64,000 bases of DNA from Limnephilus marmoratus (Eukaryota > Arthropoda > Insecta > Trichoptera > Limnephilidae), in the NCBI GenBank assembly GCA_917880885.1, contig OU862909.1, forward strand, positions 32,052,405 to 32,116,404, given 5' to 3'. The notes beneath the pieces were generated by a model. That model was given only the letters and a program-made list of their open reading frames with translations. It was not told the DNA's origin and did no database searches. Of this stretch, positions 10,703 to 22,379 are shown in pieces (the first letter of the stretch is position 1; each line of letters begins with the position of its first letter). The position numbers and the translations under genes are program-made.

Positions 10703-11503
10703 ATGCGTCCAAAAATTGATAAAAGTGATACTCTAATTGAACAAAAATTTGATCGTTTCAAAGAACAGTTACTTCAAACAATGAGTGAAAGAATAAACGC
10801 ACAATTAAAAAAATTTCTAACAAATGATTTTAATAAAATTTTTTCGGACATCATGAAAGAAATTCAAGATTTGGGCAAGAAAGTGGAATCATGCTCAAAT
10901 AAAATTTGTGATTTTGAAGGCGAACTAAAAAAAACTAAAGATTTCCTTAAAAATAATGACACAAAAATGGAAGAAATGCAAAAAGAAATTAAATATCTTA
11001 AATCTTCTGTCAACAACATTCAACAGCGCACGCTAGAGACATCTATCGAAATCCAAGGAATTGCTGTGAAGGAAAATGAAGACATTAAAAATCCTAGATA
11101 GAACTTCTGTTAGAGATAGAATAGAATAGTTAGAATCCTATAGACTCTAGACTGCAGTGACCTAGTAAAAAACAACTCCATAGTGAATTATTACAACAAC
11201 CCTGCTAAAAATATAATTGGTATTCAATTCAATTCAAAAGAATCAAAGGACCGGGTTATTAATAAAAAAAAAACTAAAGGATTATTAAGCCCAAAAGAAA
11301 TAAAATATTCGAACTACACAGATAATATTTACATTAATGAAAAACTAACGCCATCAAATAAGGAACTTCTCTGGCTAGCCAAGTCTACGAAATCTATTGG
11401 ATTTAAATATATTTGGACCAAGAACGGACATGTTTTGCTAAGGAAAAGCGATGATTCTCCAGTCATTCGCATACAAGATAAAATGGATATACCACTGCTA
11501 TAA
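10703..11503 (+). pseudogene. Coiled-coil plus FP25-like ORF1 of a non-LTR retrotransposon, broken
   Basis: The first block (10703-11101) is a Lys/Glu/Asn-rich coiled coil of about 130 residues with heptad spacing (FKEQLLQTMSERINAQLKKF; KKTKDFLKNNDTKMEEMQKE). The second block (11183-11503) reads IGIQFNSKESKDRVINKK, then IYINEKLTPSNKELLWLAK, then KYIWTKNGHVLLRKSDDSPV. That order (coiled coil, RRM-like fold, NE-LTP-NxxL...WxxNGxxLxRK) is the FP25-like domain found in insect retrotransposon ORF1 proteins and related zinc-finger proteins. Stops and a frame shift at 11099-11183 split the two halves, so the gene is inactive. The FP25-like call is from motif memory. Confidence 0.55.
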
Positions 11504-11519
11504 ATATGTAACCACAAAG

Positions 11520-12460
11520 AACAACGATACTCAAATATATATTTTAATCTCTGTTTATTGAAATATTTACTAAAAAGTTTCCTTTTTTCAAATCTGGGGG
11601 AAATGCTATTTTTTATTATTGTAAATAATATAATAAATCGAATATTTTCTGGTGTTTGGTCTGTTATAAAGTCTGTTATAAAGGTCTGTTATAAAGTTTG
11701 GTTTGATTAGGACTTTTTTTACTCCTTTTTTGTTATCACTTTAACAACCGTTTTCTAGCTCTTGAATCTGTTGAAATTAAGTTTATTTGTATTATTTTAT
11801 TCATAAATTAATTTTTCAAATTATGTTTATTACAGTATTCAAAAATTTGCCTTTCTATCTAATACCTAAGAATGTATATTTATACATACACCTATAGTTC
11901 TTTATTATTAGTGTATACACTTTTTACCCAAGCTGTTCAGACAAAATGTAATCACGATTTTTCTTTATATGCCACTGTATTGTTTCTTTCTAGGTACAAT
12001 AATATAATGTATTTAACTATATTACCCACGCACAGGCTGCGCCTTAGTGGGTTCCCATTATTCTTATGTTTTTTATAATATTGTATATGCCAAATGTAAG
12101 AATTGGGAAAAAATAAAGGAAAAAAAAAAAATATAGGAATTACTATAATTAATCATTATAAATGATTATTTATACATTTGATGTACGTTTAAAGTTATTT
12201 ACAATGGATTTGACATTTTCAAACTTTCGTTTCAATCTATACACGCATGAATTACTTAGTTTCCCCAAACTAAGAACCTATTTTGGGCAAATGTCAAACC
12301 CATGGTATACAAATTTAAACGTAAATAATCATATGCACTTACAGTATTTCGTGTTTAAAACCAATGACGTTATATAAATAAATAGACTCGCCATAGTCTC
12401 ATATACTCACAATATAATGTGGAAAGTAAGGAACACTCTTTTGTTTTCAGCGATTTTCAG
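11520..12460. other. No gene seen
   Basis: AT-rich. The block at 12256-12295 (CCCCAAACTAAGAACCTATT) is the reverse complement of sequence at 8605-8635, marking another old repeat. No supportable gene. Confidence 0.4.
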
Positions 12461-12469
12461 TATAATTTC

Positions 12470-12645
12470 TTAATTCAAAAGTTTATTCCTGTGTGATAAA
12501 GATAGACAATCAAATAATGTGTGTGTATGAATAACATGGATATATGAGCGGGCGGCAGCGTATTGCTTGTCACTTTTTGATGGAATGTTCGCTGTCTCCT
12601 TTTCTTGAGGCCCACTAGAATAAAAGGTCCGGCTGCCTGTCGGAG
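12470..12645 (-). CDS. Possible internal coding exon, unknown protein
   Basis: A minus-strand acceptor (ACATATCCAG, AG at 12646-12647) opens a frame reading PTGSRTFYSSGPQEKETANI, then PSKSDKQYAAARS. Composition is Ser/Pro/Lys-rich and hydrophilic, like a linker or cytoplasmic tail. Codon use and GC content stand out from the AT-rich surroundings. The donor side is unclear; the frame stays open to about 12470 but becomes His/Thr/Leu-rich, so the true exon probably ends near 12530. It lies downstream, on the same strand, of the exon at 15995-16268 and could be a later exon of that gene, but the intron phases do not fit directly. Confidence 0.35.
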
Positions 12646-13231
12646 CTGGATATGTCGAGTTATACAATAATTACAATAGGGCAACGACAGTTTTCAAATG
12701 GTGGCGATTGTCATCAATACTTGTTAGAACTACTGATTTATGTGTTGTTTTACCGCAAGCAAACAAATAAACAGAGTTTTTAGGCTGATTAGTCTGCTTT
12801 AAAACAGTGAAGTTTACTTAGCAACAGAAATTTGGCCGTTGCGCGTCCAGACCCTTTACTTTAGTAGGACTTGAATTTTCTCTAATGACGTGTAAAACCG
12901 CAAGCGGGAAACATGAAAATTAATTGTAATATTTATAATAATCGATAATATTAAGTAATTTGCGTGTACTTACAAATGAAATGTTATTCATTCGCCTGTA
13001 CTATTATTTGCCGTGTAATTGAAACATTTTCTCATCACACAAGAGGGCATTTTGACACTTTTTAAAATGCAATTTACTTACTGGTAAGTGCTGGTAAGAC
13101 GCAACCTTATTCGACGCGTAGCAGTTTAGTACTAAAGTACTAGATATCGAGATCGTTACAATTGTCTTGTTCTTGTCTTCCCACTTTGAGATTTCTACCC
13201 CTCGTCTAATAGTATGTAACTTCATAGTTGC

Positions 13232-13336
13232 AAACTAGTTAAATTCGGCCACAGCTGACATCACCCATTGAAAAAGCAATTGAGAGCCATAGAAAATAAC
13301 ACAAATTTGACAGCCGATTCCGTATGGAATCTTTGA
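13232..13336 (-). repeat. Dispersed repeat family D, copy 4
   Basis: Truncated reverse-complement copy with ACAGCTGACATCACCCATTG and CATTGAAAAAGCAATTGAGA. Confidence 0.55.
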
Positions 13337-13364
13337 TCACTTTTTAAAGTTTTTAATCAATTAA

Positions 13365-13636
13365 AGTCAAACTACTTTGTTTACACCACTTTATCGATAC
13401 AAAATCTGCATGTTTCTTCCATGTAAATCCCCGATTAAATCCCCTCTCTCCTAACCTTCCATTTCTTCATCAATTCTTCTGCCGTTTTGGGTTGGGTCTC
13501 CCAATACTAATCTGTATTAAACATATATAGATATACATATAGTTATAGTACCTACAAGACTCATCCTGATTAAGAGAACGCTGTTCTCGAAACATGTTTG
13601 TATCTCATAAAGTGTAAACAAAGTAATTTGACTAAA
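13365..13636. repeat. Foldback repeat with hammerhead-like hairpin
   Basis: Arms TCAAACTACTTTGTTTACAC (left, from 13366) and GTGTAAACAAAGTAATTTGA (right, to about 13633) are inverted copies. Just inside the right arm lies CTGATTA (13566-13572), a perfect 6-bp stem GAGAAC/GTTCTC (13574-13588) and GAAAC (13589-13593). Confidence 0.6.
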
Positions 13637-13700
13637 GTTTTTGAATTTGATTTGGATTTTAGACTTTAGATATGATTTGGGATTTTCACGGCCAATTTGT

Positions 13701-13912
13701 GATTTATTTTTGGGTTATTACGCTGTGTTGCGCTACCTCCTTCTTTACCCAACGTTTTGGACAGCATTACAGTGTTCATCATCAGGGCAGACGTATAATA
13801 ATAATGTGTAATGATTACACATCTGCCCTTATGATGGACACTTTAATGCTATCCGAAACGTTGGCTAAAGAAGGAGGTGACGCAACACGGCGTAATAACC
13901 CAAAAATAAATC
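13701..13912. repeat. Imperfect palindrome, same family as 2543-2777
   Basis: Arms of about 91 bp (left from GATTTATTTTTGGGTTATTA) with a 28-bp AT-rich spacer. It shares CTACCTCCTTCTTT and GAAACGTTGGCTAAAGAAGG with the 2.5-kb palindrome, but its arms have diverged from each other. Confidence 0.75.
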
Positions 13913-14316
13913 ACGATAATTTGACATTAATTATGTATCATATCACAGAGTAAAAACTAAAAATATTTACATTAACACTTTTTTTATAGAACAGCACTCT
14001 TAATCTTAGTTTGTCCATTAAAATTCGATTCACTGTTTCAATAATTGATCTGTACCGCGATGTTGTAATTTTAATTTAATCTCTGTAGGAACTAGACAAA
14101 ACACAATAAATCCAAAATAACATCAACATTCTGACCGTAAAATTTTACATGGAGAGTAGTGTTCTGCAATATGCAGTTAAGCTTAAAGTAGCAATCTGCA
14201 CTTTTCAGAGCGAAAGAGTTCCTAAAAAAATGCTACCATGGTTGCATAAATTTGAAAGAACGGTGCACATTATTTTACTGTTGGTACTGTATTTATAATT
14301 TCACCTTTATTATTTA

Positions 14317-14643
14317 CTAGCAGTCCCGGCCACACTTTGCTGTGGTTAACGAAACACAACGCCATCTACTGACAACGCCATTACCCAACCTTTATAACCA
14401 ACACCATCAGTTAATTTGCATACATATCAAATCCACACCGCCCGCTTGCCAGCCCGTTTGCCATCCCGCTTCCTTTATATATTATGTATTTCAACCAATT
14501 TACACAAAATCTTGACAAATTATATACCACTTCCTCATGAATCACTCTACCTATTCGTGAAAACCGCATGAAAATTCGTTTTTTAAAAGATCTAAGTGTA
14601 CCGGCAGCGGGAGCGACTTACGATGCTTTATACTATGTAAAGA
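14317..14643 (-). mobile_element. Short non-autonomous Helitron
   Basis: On the minus strand it starts TCTTTACATAGTATAAAGC, ends GGCCGGGACTGCTAG, and is flanked by host A on the 5' side and T on the 3' side. That is the Helitron pattern (5' TC, 3' CTRR, insertion between A and T). No Rep/Hel coding. Confidence 0.65.
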
Positions 14644-14659
14644 TTGTATGGACAGTGAC

Positions 14660-15990
14660 TTTTAACTTTTAATGTTGGTAAACATAGACATCCGAATTCA
14701 ATAGACCAGAAGATACAGATGAGGGGAAAAACCAAACTATGGGGGGCGAAGAGAGGAAAGATGACTGTGATTCGTTAAAAAATCAATCTGACAGTATATA
14801 GGCATCTCGCATTATAATATCACCATTTAGTTCTTAAAAGCAAAATCTGCTATGAATGAATAGACCTTTTTACAAAGATTCGCCTCTATTCACATAGCAA
14901 TATTTTGTTGCCGTGTTTAGTTAAGACACTTTTACAAATGTTTCATAATTTACTTACCCCTGTAACCAGCGACGAGCACACTGGAGAACCGCCCACATTC
15001 GCTATGTGCAAATAATATGTGGGTATAATGTATAGCACAAGCTACCGTTTTTGGCGTGTTATTTTGTAAAATGTATGGATGTTAGTTCCGCGCTGCTGGT
15101 CAGGACAAGAATGATGACGTCACATATTTTAGATTCAAGTGAGGCTCTCTCCCCTCCCCATGGAGTGAGCTGGCTCCAAGGAGGAGCTCCAGCTGACTCC
15201 ATGGGGAGGGGGAAATAATACGTTTTTATCACTTAGGGCAGGTCCAGATGTATTCATATGTCCGTGTTGGTAAATGTTTTCAATGCAGACTAAAGAAATG
15301 ACTTTATTTGACTTCCCGAATACTCAAAACATTCTCAAAACGAAAATGCATTTTATCCACAGAAGAGATACATACATCTATATAGGTAAGTGTGTCGTGA
15401 ACACGTCAGGATACTTTTTCAAATTAATGTCGAAATTCTTTGTTGAACAAATAATTAACTATTAACTAGGATGTTGCATGACAACATCAGTTTTCTTATT
15501 AGTGTGTTTAATTCGTGGAACTCCATTTAATTTTTTAAAAATTAATTTAATTTTAATAATGTTATTATTAAGTTCGGCTGGTATTTTAGTTTTTTTACAA
15601 AACCTAAACAATATAACGCACTTAAATAAGTTTTAGCAGTATCGTCATTATTCAAACAACTAAAAAAACATTAATATTTAGTGCGGGGAAAACAGATTTC
15701 GAAGCACCCAACATAATGGAGTATCTACTGTGTCAACTATTTTCTCAGCAAATTGGTTTAACCGATAATAAATCAATTTAGACATCTTGAAAAAATTTTT
15801 ATTTAAGTTGTCTCAAAGTGGTTTAAGCACAGTTCGAAAATGGACTTTTAAGCCGAAACAGCTGTCACAAAAATAAAAACATGTACAGAACTTAATAACA
15901 TTATTAAATTATTTATTTTTTTTAATCAGTTTCCTCGCCTAATCCTACATATCACACTCGATTAATAATTACATATAAAACTTAAATTCC
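14660..15990. other. No gene seen; one GC-rich hairpin
   Basis: The only structure seen is a hairpin at 15151-15211 with arms CCCCTCCCCATGGAGT and ACTCCATGGGGAGGGG. No coding frame is supported. Confidence 0.4.
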
Positions 15991-15994
15991 TTAC

Positions 15995-16268
15995 CGATGA
16001 CTTATAGGTCCTCTAAGATTCCTCTCAGTGCTCCGATCTTCAGCTATCTTCCTCTGGAAGGTATACCTCTCGGAAGCCGTGTGAGGATAGCTGAGCTGGG
16101 AGTAGCTGATGCTGCAGGACCTGGTAGAGTTGGAGTCCAGGGTACCATCATCCTCCTCGGTGGAGTTCTCCGGAGTGAAGGTGGCCTCCAGGATAGCCAC
16201 GTGGGTGTCCAATGAGGGACACGTGAGGCGGAACTTGTTGTCGTAGCACGCTTGCTGCTCGACTATTT
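15995..16268 (-). CDS. Internal exon: lectin-like (SUEL-type) segment plus Ser-rich linker
   Basis: Clean splice sites bound it: acceptor TTTTTTCCACAG on the high-coordinate side and donor GTAAGG at 15989-15994 (minus). The 274-bp exon is open in one frame, starting after two bases and ending after two. It reads IVEQQACYDNKFRLTCPSLD, then THVAILEATFTPENSTEEDD, a Ser/Thr stretch with CSISYSQLSYPHT, then basic residues. The C-x5-F-x-L-x-C ... I-L-E-A pattern resembles the start of galactose-binding (SUEL) lectin domains as in EVA-1 or latrophilin, though the usual YGR after the alanine is replaced by TFTP. GC content is far above the surrounding DNA. The domain assignment is an inference; that it is a real exon is more certain. 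Confidence 0.7.
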
Positions 16269-16468
16269 CTGTGGAAAAAAATACAATTAACTAGTTGGTA
16301 ATTTAAAGGCATATTATAAAACAATGAAATGCATTTATTTATTACTAGTCATCGGACACCGTTTTTAGCCATTATTGAATATCAGATTGCGTGTAAAACA
16401 GAATAAAATAACTCTTTAGCAAAGCTAGTAGGGAGAGTTCAGAGAGGTAGATATTCTCAGTATGACCC

Positions 16469-16825
16469 TTTTTTATGTAAATACCACAAAAAAGACTCCC
16501 AGCTGCTCCCGTCTGGAGCCAGTGGAACTAGGGCATCCCCGATTGAGGTATGCTGTGAGGTTGAAGGTAGTGCGGAGAGAAGGAGAAGGGGAAGCGAAAG
16601 GTGCGGAAGTACCTGGCTATTCAGATCTGGTCACCAAAGACGGTTAAGGCTTTTTCAAGTAACGTTTCAATTTTGAATGGTAGTCTTGCACCAAGTTGAC
16701 ACTGAGAGTATATTCCACTCTGTAACGTGCCACAAATATACTATGTATTTGCGCACGGCGGGATTCGATCCCGCGACCTTCGGATTTCGAGTCAAGAGCC
16801 TTTCCTCTCGACCACGGAGGCCGTC
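16469..16825 (-). mobile_element. SINE1, near full-length copy with tRNA-Ser-like head
   Basis: Minus-strand head (16825-16751) has a GTGGTCGAGAGG box A, an anticodon-loop CTCGAAA (CGA) and a perfect GCGGG-ATCGAAT-CCCGC T arm (box B). The body includes the GTCTGGAGCC-type block, and the 3' end is TTTACATAAAAAA. The acceptor stem is not paired, so it is a SINE and not a tRNA gene. Related copies: 40199, 59706, 62754 and fragments at 43563 and 55285. Confidence 0.75.
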
Positions 16826-16829
16826 AGTC

Positions 16830-17320
16830 TGGGAATAGAAACTTTGCTTGAAATGACGTTATGGGTCTTTGATGACCGAATCAGAATTGTATGGTAATTC
16901 CTCTTACAAATCTCCTTTCTTTCCTCATTTATCATGCGATCCATTAATTAAAGCTTTTAAGATGAAGCCATGCGAAATAAAGCAAAATCATGTATTTTTG
17001 TTTTAAAAATTTGATCGCTTAGAAGTATTATAGATGCTTCAATTAAATACTGCGTGTAGAACATATCTTGGCCCTTAAAAATATCGATATATTTTTTATA
17101 AGTCTTTTAATAAGCCTAGAAATAAAGCAGGTATTAGGTCTATTAAAAAAAACTTTCAAGTACAAACTCTCTTACTTATAAATCCCTTTTGGATATGGTT
17201 TTAATGTTTAATGTGGCAAATTCAGTTTCTTTTATAATAATCACAAAAAAATTGATATTTACGCCCGAACTCCACAAAATAAAATAAAATACGCATTTTC
17301 GCGTTGTTATTTTACAATAC
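16830..17320. other. No gene seen
   Basis: AT-rich intergenic sequence only. Confidence 0.4.
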
Positions 17321-17321
17321 G

Positions 17322-17475
17322 GCCGGCAGTCGACGAATTCGGATTTTCAAAGTGAACCCTATGCCGTCCACCTAAGTACTACAGATTTTCCACACCCATT
17401 TTGTATCAGTTCCGCCCCGGCCGCGACGGGGAATAGATGTCTCAGACTCCGCGTCGCTTGGTTCCGTGAAATCAA
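17322..17475 (-). other. GC-rich island with two open frames, unresolved
   Basis: On the minus strand two frames are open. One reads DFTEPSDAESETSIPRRGRG; the other reads SVVLRWTA near its end. CpG content is high. The short conserved-looking end suggests an old repeat rather than a host exon. No splice site is decisive. Confidence 0.25.
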
Positions 17476-17479
17476 TTTT

Positions 17480-18545
17480 TAATTTCGTTTTAATTATAAT
17501 AAACAATGCGTAAAAAAGGAGTTAATGTTTTTTACAGGTCTTTACGAAATCAACCTGTAAAAAAAATCTCAAATGCCTTTTTCAACCTTTCCAAATGCTT
17601 TTTCTCAAGTATTTTTTAACTCCTCCCAAAAAAGGGCGTGAATTCCGATTTCGATTTTTTCCTTAGGTACCTGAAGTTAATGTAATATTAAGGTTTTGAC
17701 CATTTCTATAGCGCTGTTTTTGTGAGAAAGACACCTCAAGGGCGCTTTCATATCACAACCATGCACTACTTTGATTTTTATCTTTTTTTTGTTAACTGCT
17801 TAGCAACCATACTTAGGCTTTTTTCGCAAGAAAAGCAATCTTTGAACATCGCTAATAAGAGAAATAACGTAATAAGACTAATAAGTGTCTGGCAATTAAT
17901 ATGGATTATGGTTTATCCAGTTATTCAATAATCTCAATCAAAACAACTAAAAGTATCCAGATAGGTTGCCTAGATTGAAGCTACTAAAACCAAGTATAGG
18001 TATAGTATAATGTTCCAGCAACGGGTCGATGGTTTCCTTCCCTCGTTTGTATACTATAGTGTTAAAGGGATGCTATCAAGTTGGAAAAGCTTAAAACGTT
18101 TAAGTATTCTAGTCACGATTTAATCACTGTACTCTGCTCTTCCACGGCACCAAACATTTAATTTCAATTAGCTAAAACTTTTATAGTTTCTCTCGATCAA
18201 CTGAATGTGTTTCATTAAAAGTATGGTCTTGGCTGTGGTCATTAAATTCAATCTTCCCCTAAACGCCAGGAGGGAATAACTTGGCTCGGGTTCGCCCAAT
18301 TACGAAGCAAGACAAGGAGCCGAAATATATTATACTCGTATATGCAAGACAATCCTTTATAGAGATTACTCTGGCAGGGATTTACGATTGCTGTTCGTAC
18401 AAAGGTAGAAAACGGATGGCCCTAATGACCTCGGCGATGACCTGCAGGATAAGTAAAATTTCTCAAAATAATATTATGTATACTTTCAACTTCTAAAAGG
18501 CTAGGTTTCAGTTAGAATTCTCTTCTTACGCCCATGTGTTTGAAC
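17480..18545. other. No gene seen
   Basis: AT-rich sequence. The frames at 17722 and 18281 have no recognisable domain or splice context. Confidence 0.4.
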
Positions 18546-18548
18546 TCC

Positions 18549-18895
18549 TGTAATATATGAGAGGCTGCTGTGGGTACCGCCACTCCGGGAACCATTTATT
18601 GGATTACCAACTGATTATCCTGCGACAGGTCACTGACACTTTTGGTGTCTTAGAAGGGGTGCTCAAGTTCATGGGGTGAGGTTTGTATAGTCTTGGTGGC
18701 GAATGCATCTGCCCATTAACTGCGTGACACGCCGGATCGGGTAGAAACTGATTGAGGGAGACCTTTTGACCTCTCTGCCTCGACTCTCTCAGACCATCGC
18801 CTTGCACCGCAGTGGAGGGATAGATTCGTACGTCCGTCACTCCTGTGTTAAACGCCTTTTCTCAGCCCGTCGGCGTTTTCTAAGTTGAATTGTTT
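18549..18895 (+). mobile_element. SINE2, diverged copy with a different 3' end
   Basis: Starts GAGGCTGCTGTGGGTACCGC and carries the CGGGAACCATTTATTGGAT and TTCATGGGGTGAGGTTTGT blocks of the family. The end (CAGCCCGTCGGCGTTTT) differs from the LINE-derived tail seen on the other copies. Confidence 0.65.
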
Positions 18896-18945
18896 GTATA
18901 GTTAGTATAGCCATCAAGCAGAGGTATCATTAAAACATGTGTGCA

Positions 18946-19216
18946 GTTCACACGCGGTAGAAGTGAAACATTCAAAAAACTAAAATCAGGAGTAGGATAA
19001 CTGCAGGGTTTATTCATTATAATATTGTTATCGAGTTTAAAAATTATTTAAAATTTTATTCTGAAGCACCGCACAAAGATGAGGCCGATTAGTCTACCTC
19101 ATTCTCTCGCAAGCTAAATCCTATAAATATATGTGTTTGTCTCTTTTTGGTGTCGCTCGTTTCCGTTTCACCGAGTTTCAAATCACAACGGTGCTAAAGA
19201 AGATTTCACTTCAAAA
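18946..19216 (+). mobile_element. MITE family E copy
   Basis: Starts GTTCACACGCGGTAGAAGTG and ends GATTTCACTTC. It shares CTCATTCTCTCGCAAGCTAA with the copy at 61558, so these two form a subfamily. Confidence 0.65.
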
Positions 19217-19219
19217 ATT

Positions 19220-20030
19220 TACATGACACTGACAGTCCGAAAATCGGCGGTAAACTTAGAAAAAATATCTAATGCCGATTTAATAATGACGTCAATGTGT
19301 GGGGGATCAAACTATGACCTAGTCTAGTGAACAGGTATCGAAATAAGGTTGACAGGTCATCGCTGCAGAAAATTTGCTTTTCATATTTTAATTACGTCTC
19401 TGTTACGGCGGTGATAAATAACGCGGTTCGTTGACATATTGACACGTCTTGATGAAAATGTGGTGTCAGGGTACGATGGCAATATGAAATACGTAATGTC
19501 AAATCTCTCGCGTTACTCGGCCGCAAACTTTATCTGTGCTGCCGAGCGGAAAGCTTCCTGCCAAATTGTGTCAATGTCACTGTGTCGTTTTTCATATAAC
19601 CTGCGTAAACACACAGGAAATTCGGTATAAAAAACTGTTATTTGTAATCATGCTTGAATCGTTAGCCAATATGGTAATGAGTCTGACGTCAAAGGCAGTA
19701 GGAAAAACACGGATGTATTATTAGAAAAAAAACTAGCTACTCGTAATCAATGAAAAAAGAGGAAACAGAAATTACTTTGATCTTATATATGGATACTCAA
19801 TTAAAATTTACATAAATAATATCTGAATATTATGTAATGTGTTCTCAAGAAGAACTGATATCATTTTCATTCCAGACTAACGTGGAAAGTGTGTTCTGAT
19901 TATTTCAAACCCTTTTCTTGAATATAAATTTCAAAAGCTTCTGACACTGGCTTTGTCGAGTATGAACTTGGTTTGTGCCCCCAATAAATCACCGTTGTTA
20001 AAAATGAAAACCATTTACTTGGAGTTTATA
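19220..20030. other. No gene seen
   Basis: Two overlapping frames at 19439-19724 are somewhat CpG-rich but show no recognisable domain. Confidence 0.35.
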
Positions 20031-20035
20031 ATATT

Positions 20036-20920
20036 ATGATAAAGTTGTTGCTGTTCAACTTAAATTCAGAAGAAATATTCAATGAAGCTCTGCAAGAAGC
20101 TACTCAAAGACATGTTATAAATGGGAAGATTCTGAACAACTTGCATTATGCAGATGCTACGGTACTTCCAACAAGTAACATTGAGGATTTACAACTTTTG
20201 CTGAATCAAGCAGTGAAGACTTGTGAGAATTTTGGGCTAGAACTGAATATAAATAAAACAAAATACATGTGCTCATAAGCAAAAATAACGCATTGGATGA
20301 AAATATTTATATTGCTGGAACAAAACTAGAGAAGGTGCATGTTATATTTGGGCTGCAATGTAAATGATAGATGGGATAAGGATCCCATCTATCATTTACA
20401 TTACGAAGGCGGTTGAAATCAAATGCCGCATTGAGCAAGCTCGTGCAACCTTTATCCGCATGAAAAAATGTTCTGATGCGAATGGTCAGATGCTACGTGT
20501 TTTCGATATTATTTTATGGAATGGAAGCATGGACGCTTACTGAAGAACTAATTAATAGGTGACTTGAGGCATTCGAGATGTGGATCTACAGAAGAATCCT
20601 TATAATATGCTGGATGGACTCCGTTACGAATGAAGATGTTATGGTTCGGATGGATAAAGAAAAGGAAGTAATTAAAACTATAAAAACCGAAAATCGTGAT
20701 GAGACATCCAGAGAAGTATGAGATCCTGCATCTCATAGTGCAGGGAAAGATTGCCGGAAGACCCTGGAAGAAGGAGAACCTCATGGCTGAAAAACCTGAG
20801 ACAGTGGTTTGGCCAGTCTACCGTAGAGCTGCTCCGGGCCGCAGTAAACTAAGTCCGCATAGCCAACATGAAAGACAACGTCCGTTGAACGGACAAGGCA
20901 CAAGAAGAAGAAAAAGATAA
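20036..20920 (+). pseudogene. RTE-like LINE relic, reverse transcriptase C-half
   Basis: The opening frame reads EEIFNEALQEATQRHVING, then ILNNLHYADATVLPTSNIED and FGLELNINKTKYM, the RT palm and thumb of LINEs that make endonuclease-reverse transcriptase proteins. The catalytic YADD is YADA (GCT at 20156-20158), so the enzyme is inactive. Downstream, pieces in shifted frames match the expected C-terminus: FYGMEAWTL, WIYRRIL, then RHPEKYEILHLIVQGKIAGR and a basic tail. A perfect hairpin interrupts the coding trace at 20356-20402. Confidence 0.75.
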
Positions 20921-21119
20921 AGTTGTTACTATTAATGCTTGAATTTGAAAGTTCACGAAGACAAGATTTTTAAGCACAGAATTTTACTCATTCATGGTTT
21001 CTCAGAGAAAAAAGAAATGTACTTGAGTAATAAAAGTCAGTGGTAAACAGAATATCACATAAATTAATTATTTTATTAAATAGCGTACGTAGAATTAACT
21101 ACAGAATTAATGAAAACGA

Positions 21120-21355
21120 GGTCTATAAACTTTAGGGTAAGGAATTTAGCAATAGTAAACAAACATGAAGAGGAAGTCTACGAAATTTAAAGTGAGGAAA
21201 TCTACAAATTCAGTAAACAAACACGAATATGGGGTGTAGAAGATGTGGTGTACAAACATGAAGATGAGAGAGACCTATTAACCTGAAGATGAGGAAATCA
21301 ACAAACATGGAGAAGGGGTCCACAAACATGAATATGAGGGAATCAAAAAAATATT
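21120..21355 (+). repeat. Irregular repeats of ACAAACATGAAGATGAG
   Basis: Variants of AAACATGAAGATGAGG recur about every 30-40 bases across this stretch (near 21160, 21210, 21255, 21310, 21330). Non-coding. Confidence 0.45.
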
Positions 21356-21581
21356 ATTTCAATAATGCCTTTAGCGTCTCGGAACAGTAATCCCTAGTGA
21401 GGAGGACTGTAAATGTACCTACATTATTACTATGCATCTTTAAATCTATAATCGTTAACAAAATTGTTCAATTTCGGCAGATGCTATAAACCATGTTCAG
21501 ATGAAAAGATAGACTTCGTAAATGTCATAAATAGCTGCTACTGGTCAGCATTAAAAATTCCGGTGTCTAAATGGTTCCACG

Positions 21582-21761
21582 TCAACTCAGAATCAAGTCA
21601 ACTCAACACCTCGTCGAAAAGCCATTAAAAGCTATGAAAAAAATATTGAAAAATAGCCAACACCCTAACCCCTAACCTAACGTAACCTACTTAACCAATT
21701 TTTTTCATCACTTTTCATGGCTTTTCAAAGGATGTGCTAAGTTGATTTCATTCTGAGTTGT
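21582..21761. mobile_element. MITE family F, copy 2
   Basis: Arms TCAACTCAGAATCAAGTCAA ... TTGATTTCATTCTGAGTTG enclose CCCTAACCCCTAACCTAACG. Same plan as 9690 and 37731. Confidence 0.7.
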
Positions 21762-22379
21762 CCGGTTACCGTCTAAATATATCATACGCGTGTGTTATTA
21801 ACAGTAACGGAAGTTACGCATATTAGCTGTGAAATTAAATTTTACAATTAAATTACTACGCTAGCTAAATAGGTGACCACCGAAAGATAAACCCCTATAT
21901 ATTTATATATAATATAATTGTAATCTCCTTCATCGATATGTCCCTATCCCTGCATAATGCGAGTACATATTGATTTCACCGTGCAGTACTTGTACTGTAC
22001 AGGTAATAGGCAATGTCCTGACCGCAACGTGGTTTACTTTTCAAAGGCAGTGCTTTTGCTGAGCTATACGGACACTGATATTGAACAATTGATAGGGTGT
22101 GAAATGATAACTGTGATGCTTTGTAATTTAAACCCTATTCTACACCCATGACAACATTATTTTGTGGGGCTTTTGTGTATTCAAGCGAATAATAATGTGT
22201 CGATTGTAGGCAAATGGGACATATCAATTACACTAGTTTTTTTGGGTTGGGTAATAATACTTAAATTTAAGAATCGGTACCATGTCACAGTAATTGAAAC
22301 GATGCGATGTAGGTAGATAAGGATAAAAAAGGTTTATGCGTTACCAGTATATGAGGGAGTATGCATTATACATACGAAT

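Noticed and set aside
16751..16825. tRNA-Ser(CGA) gene
   Set aside because: Acceptor stem does not pair, no long variable arm, and it is joined to a SINE body found elsewhere.
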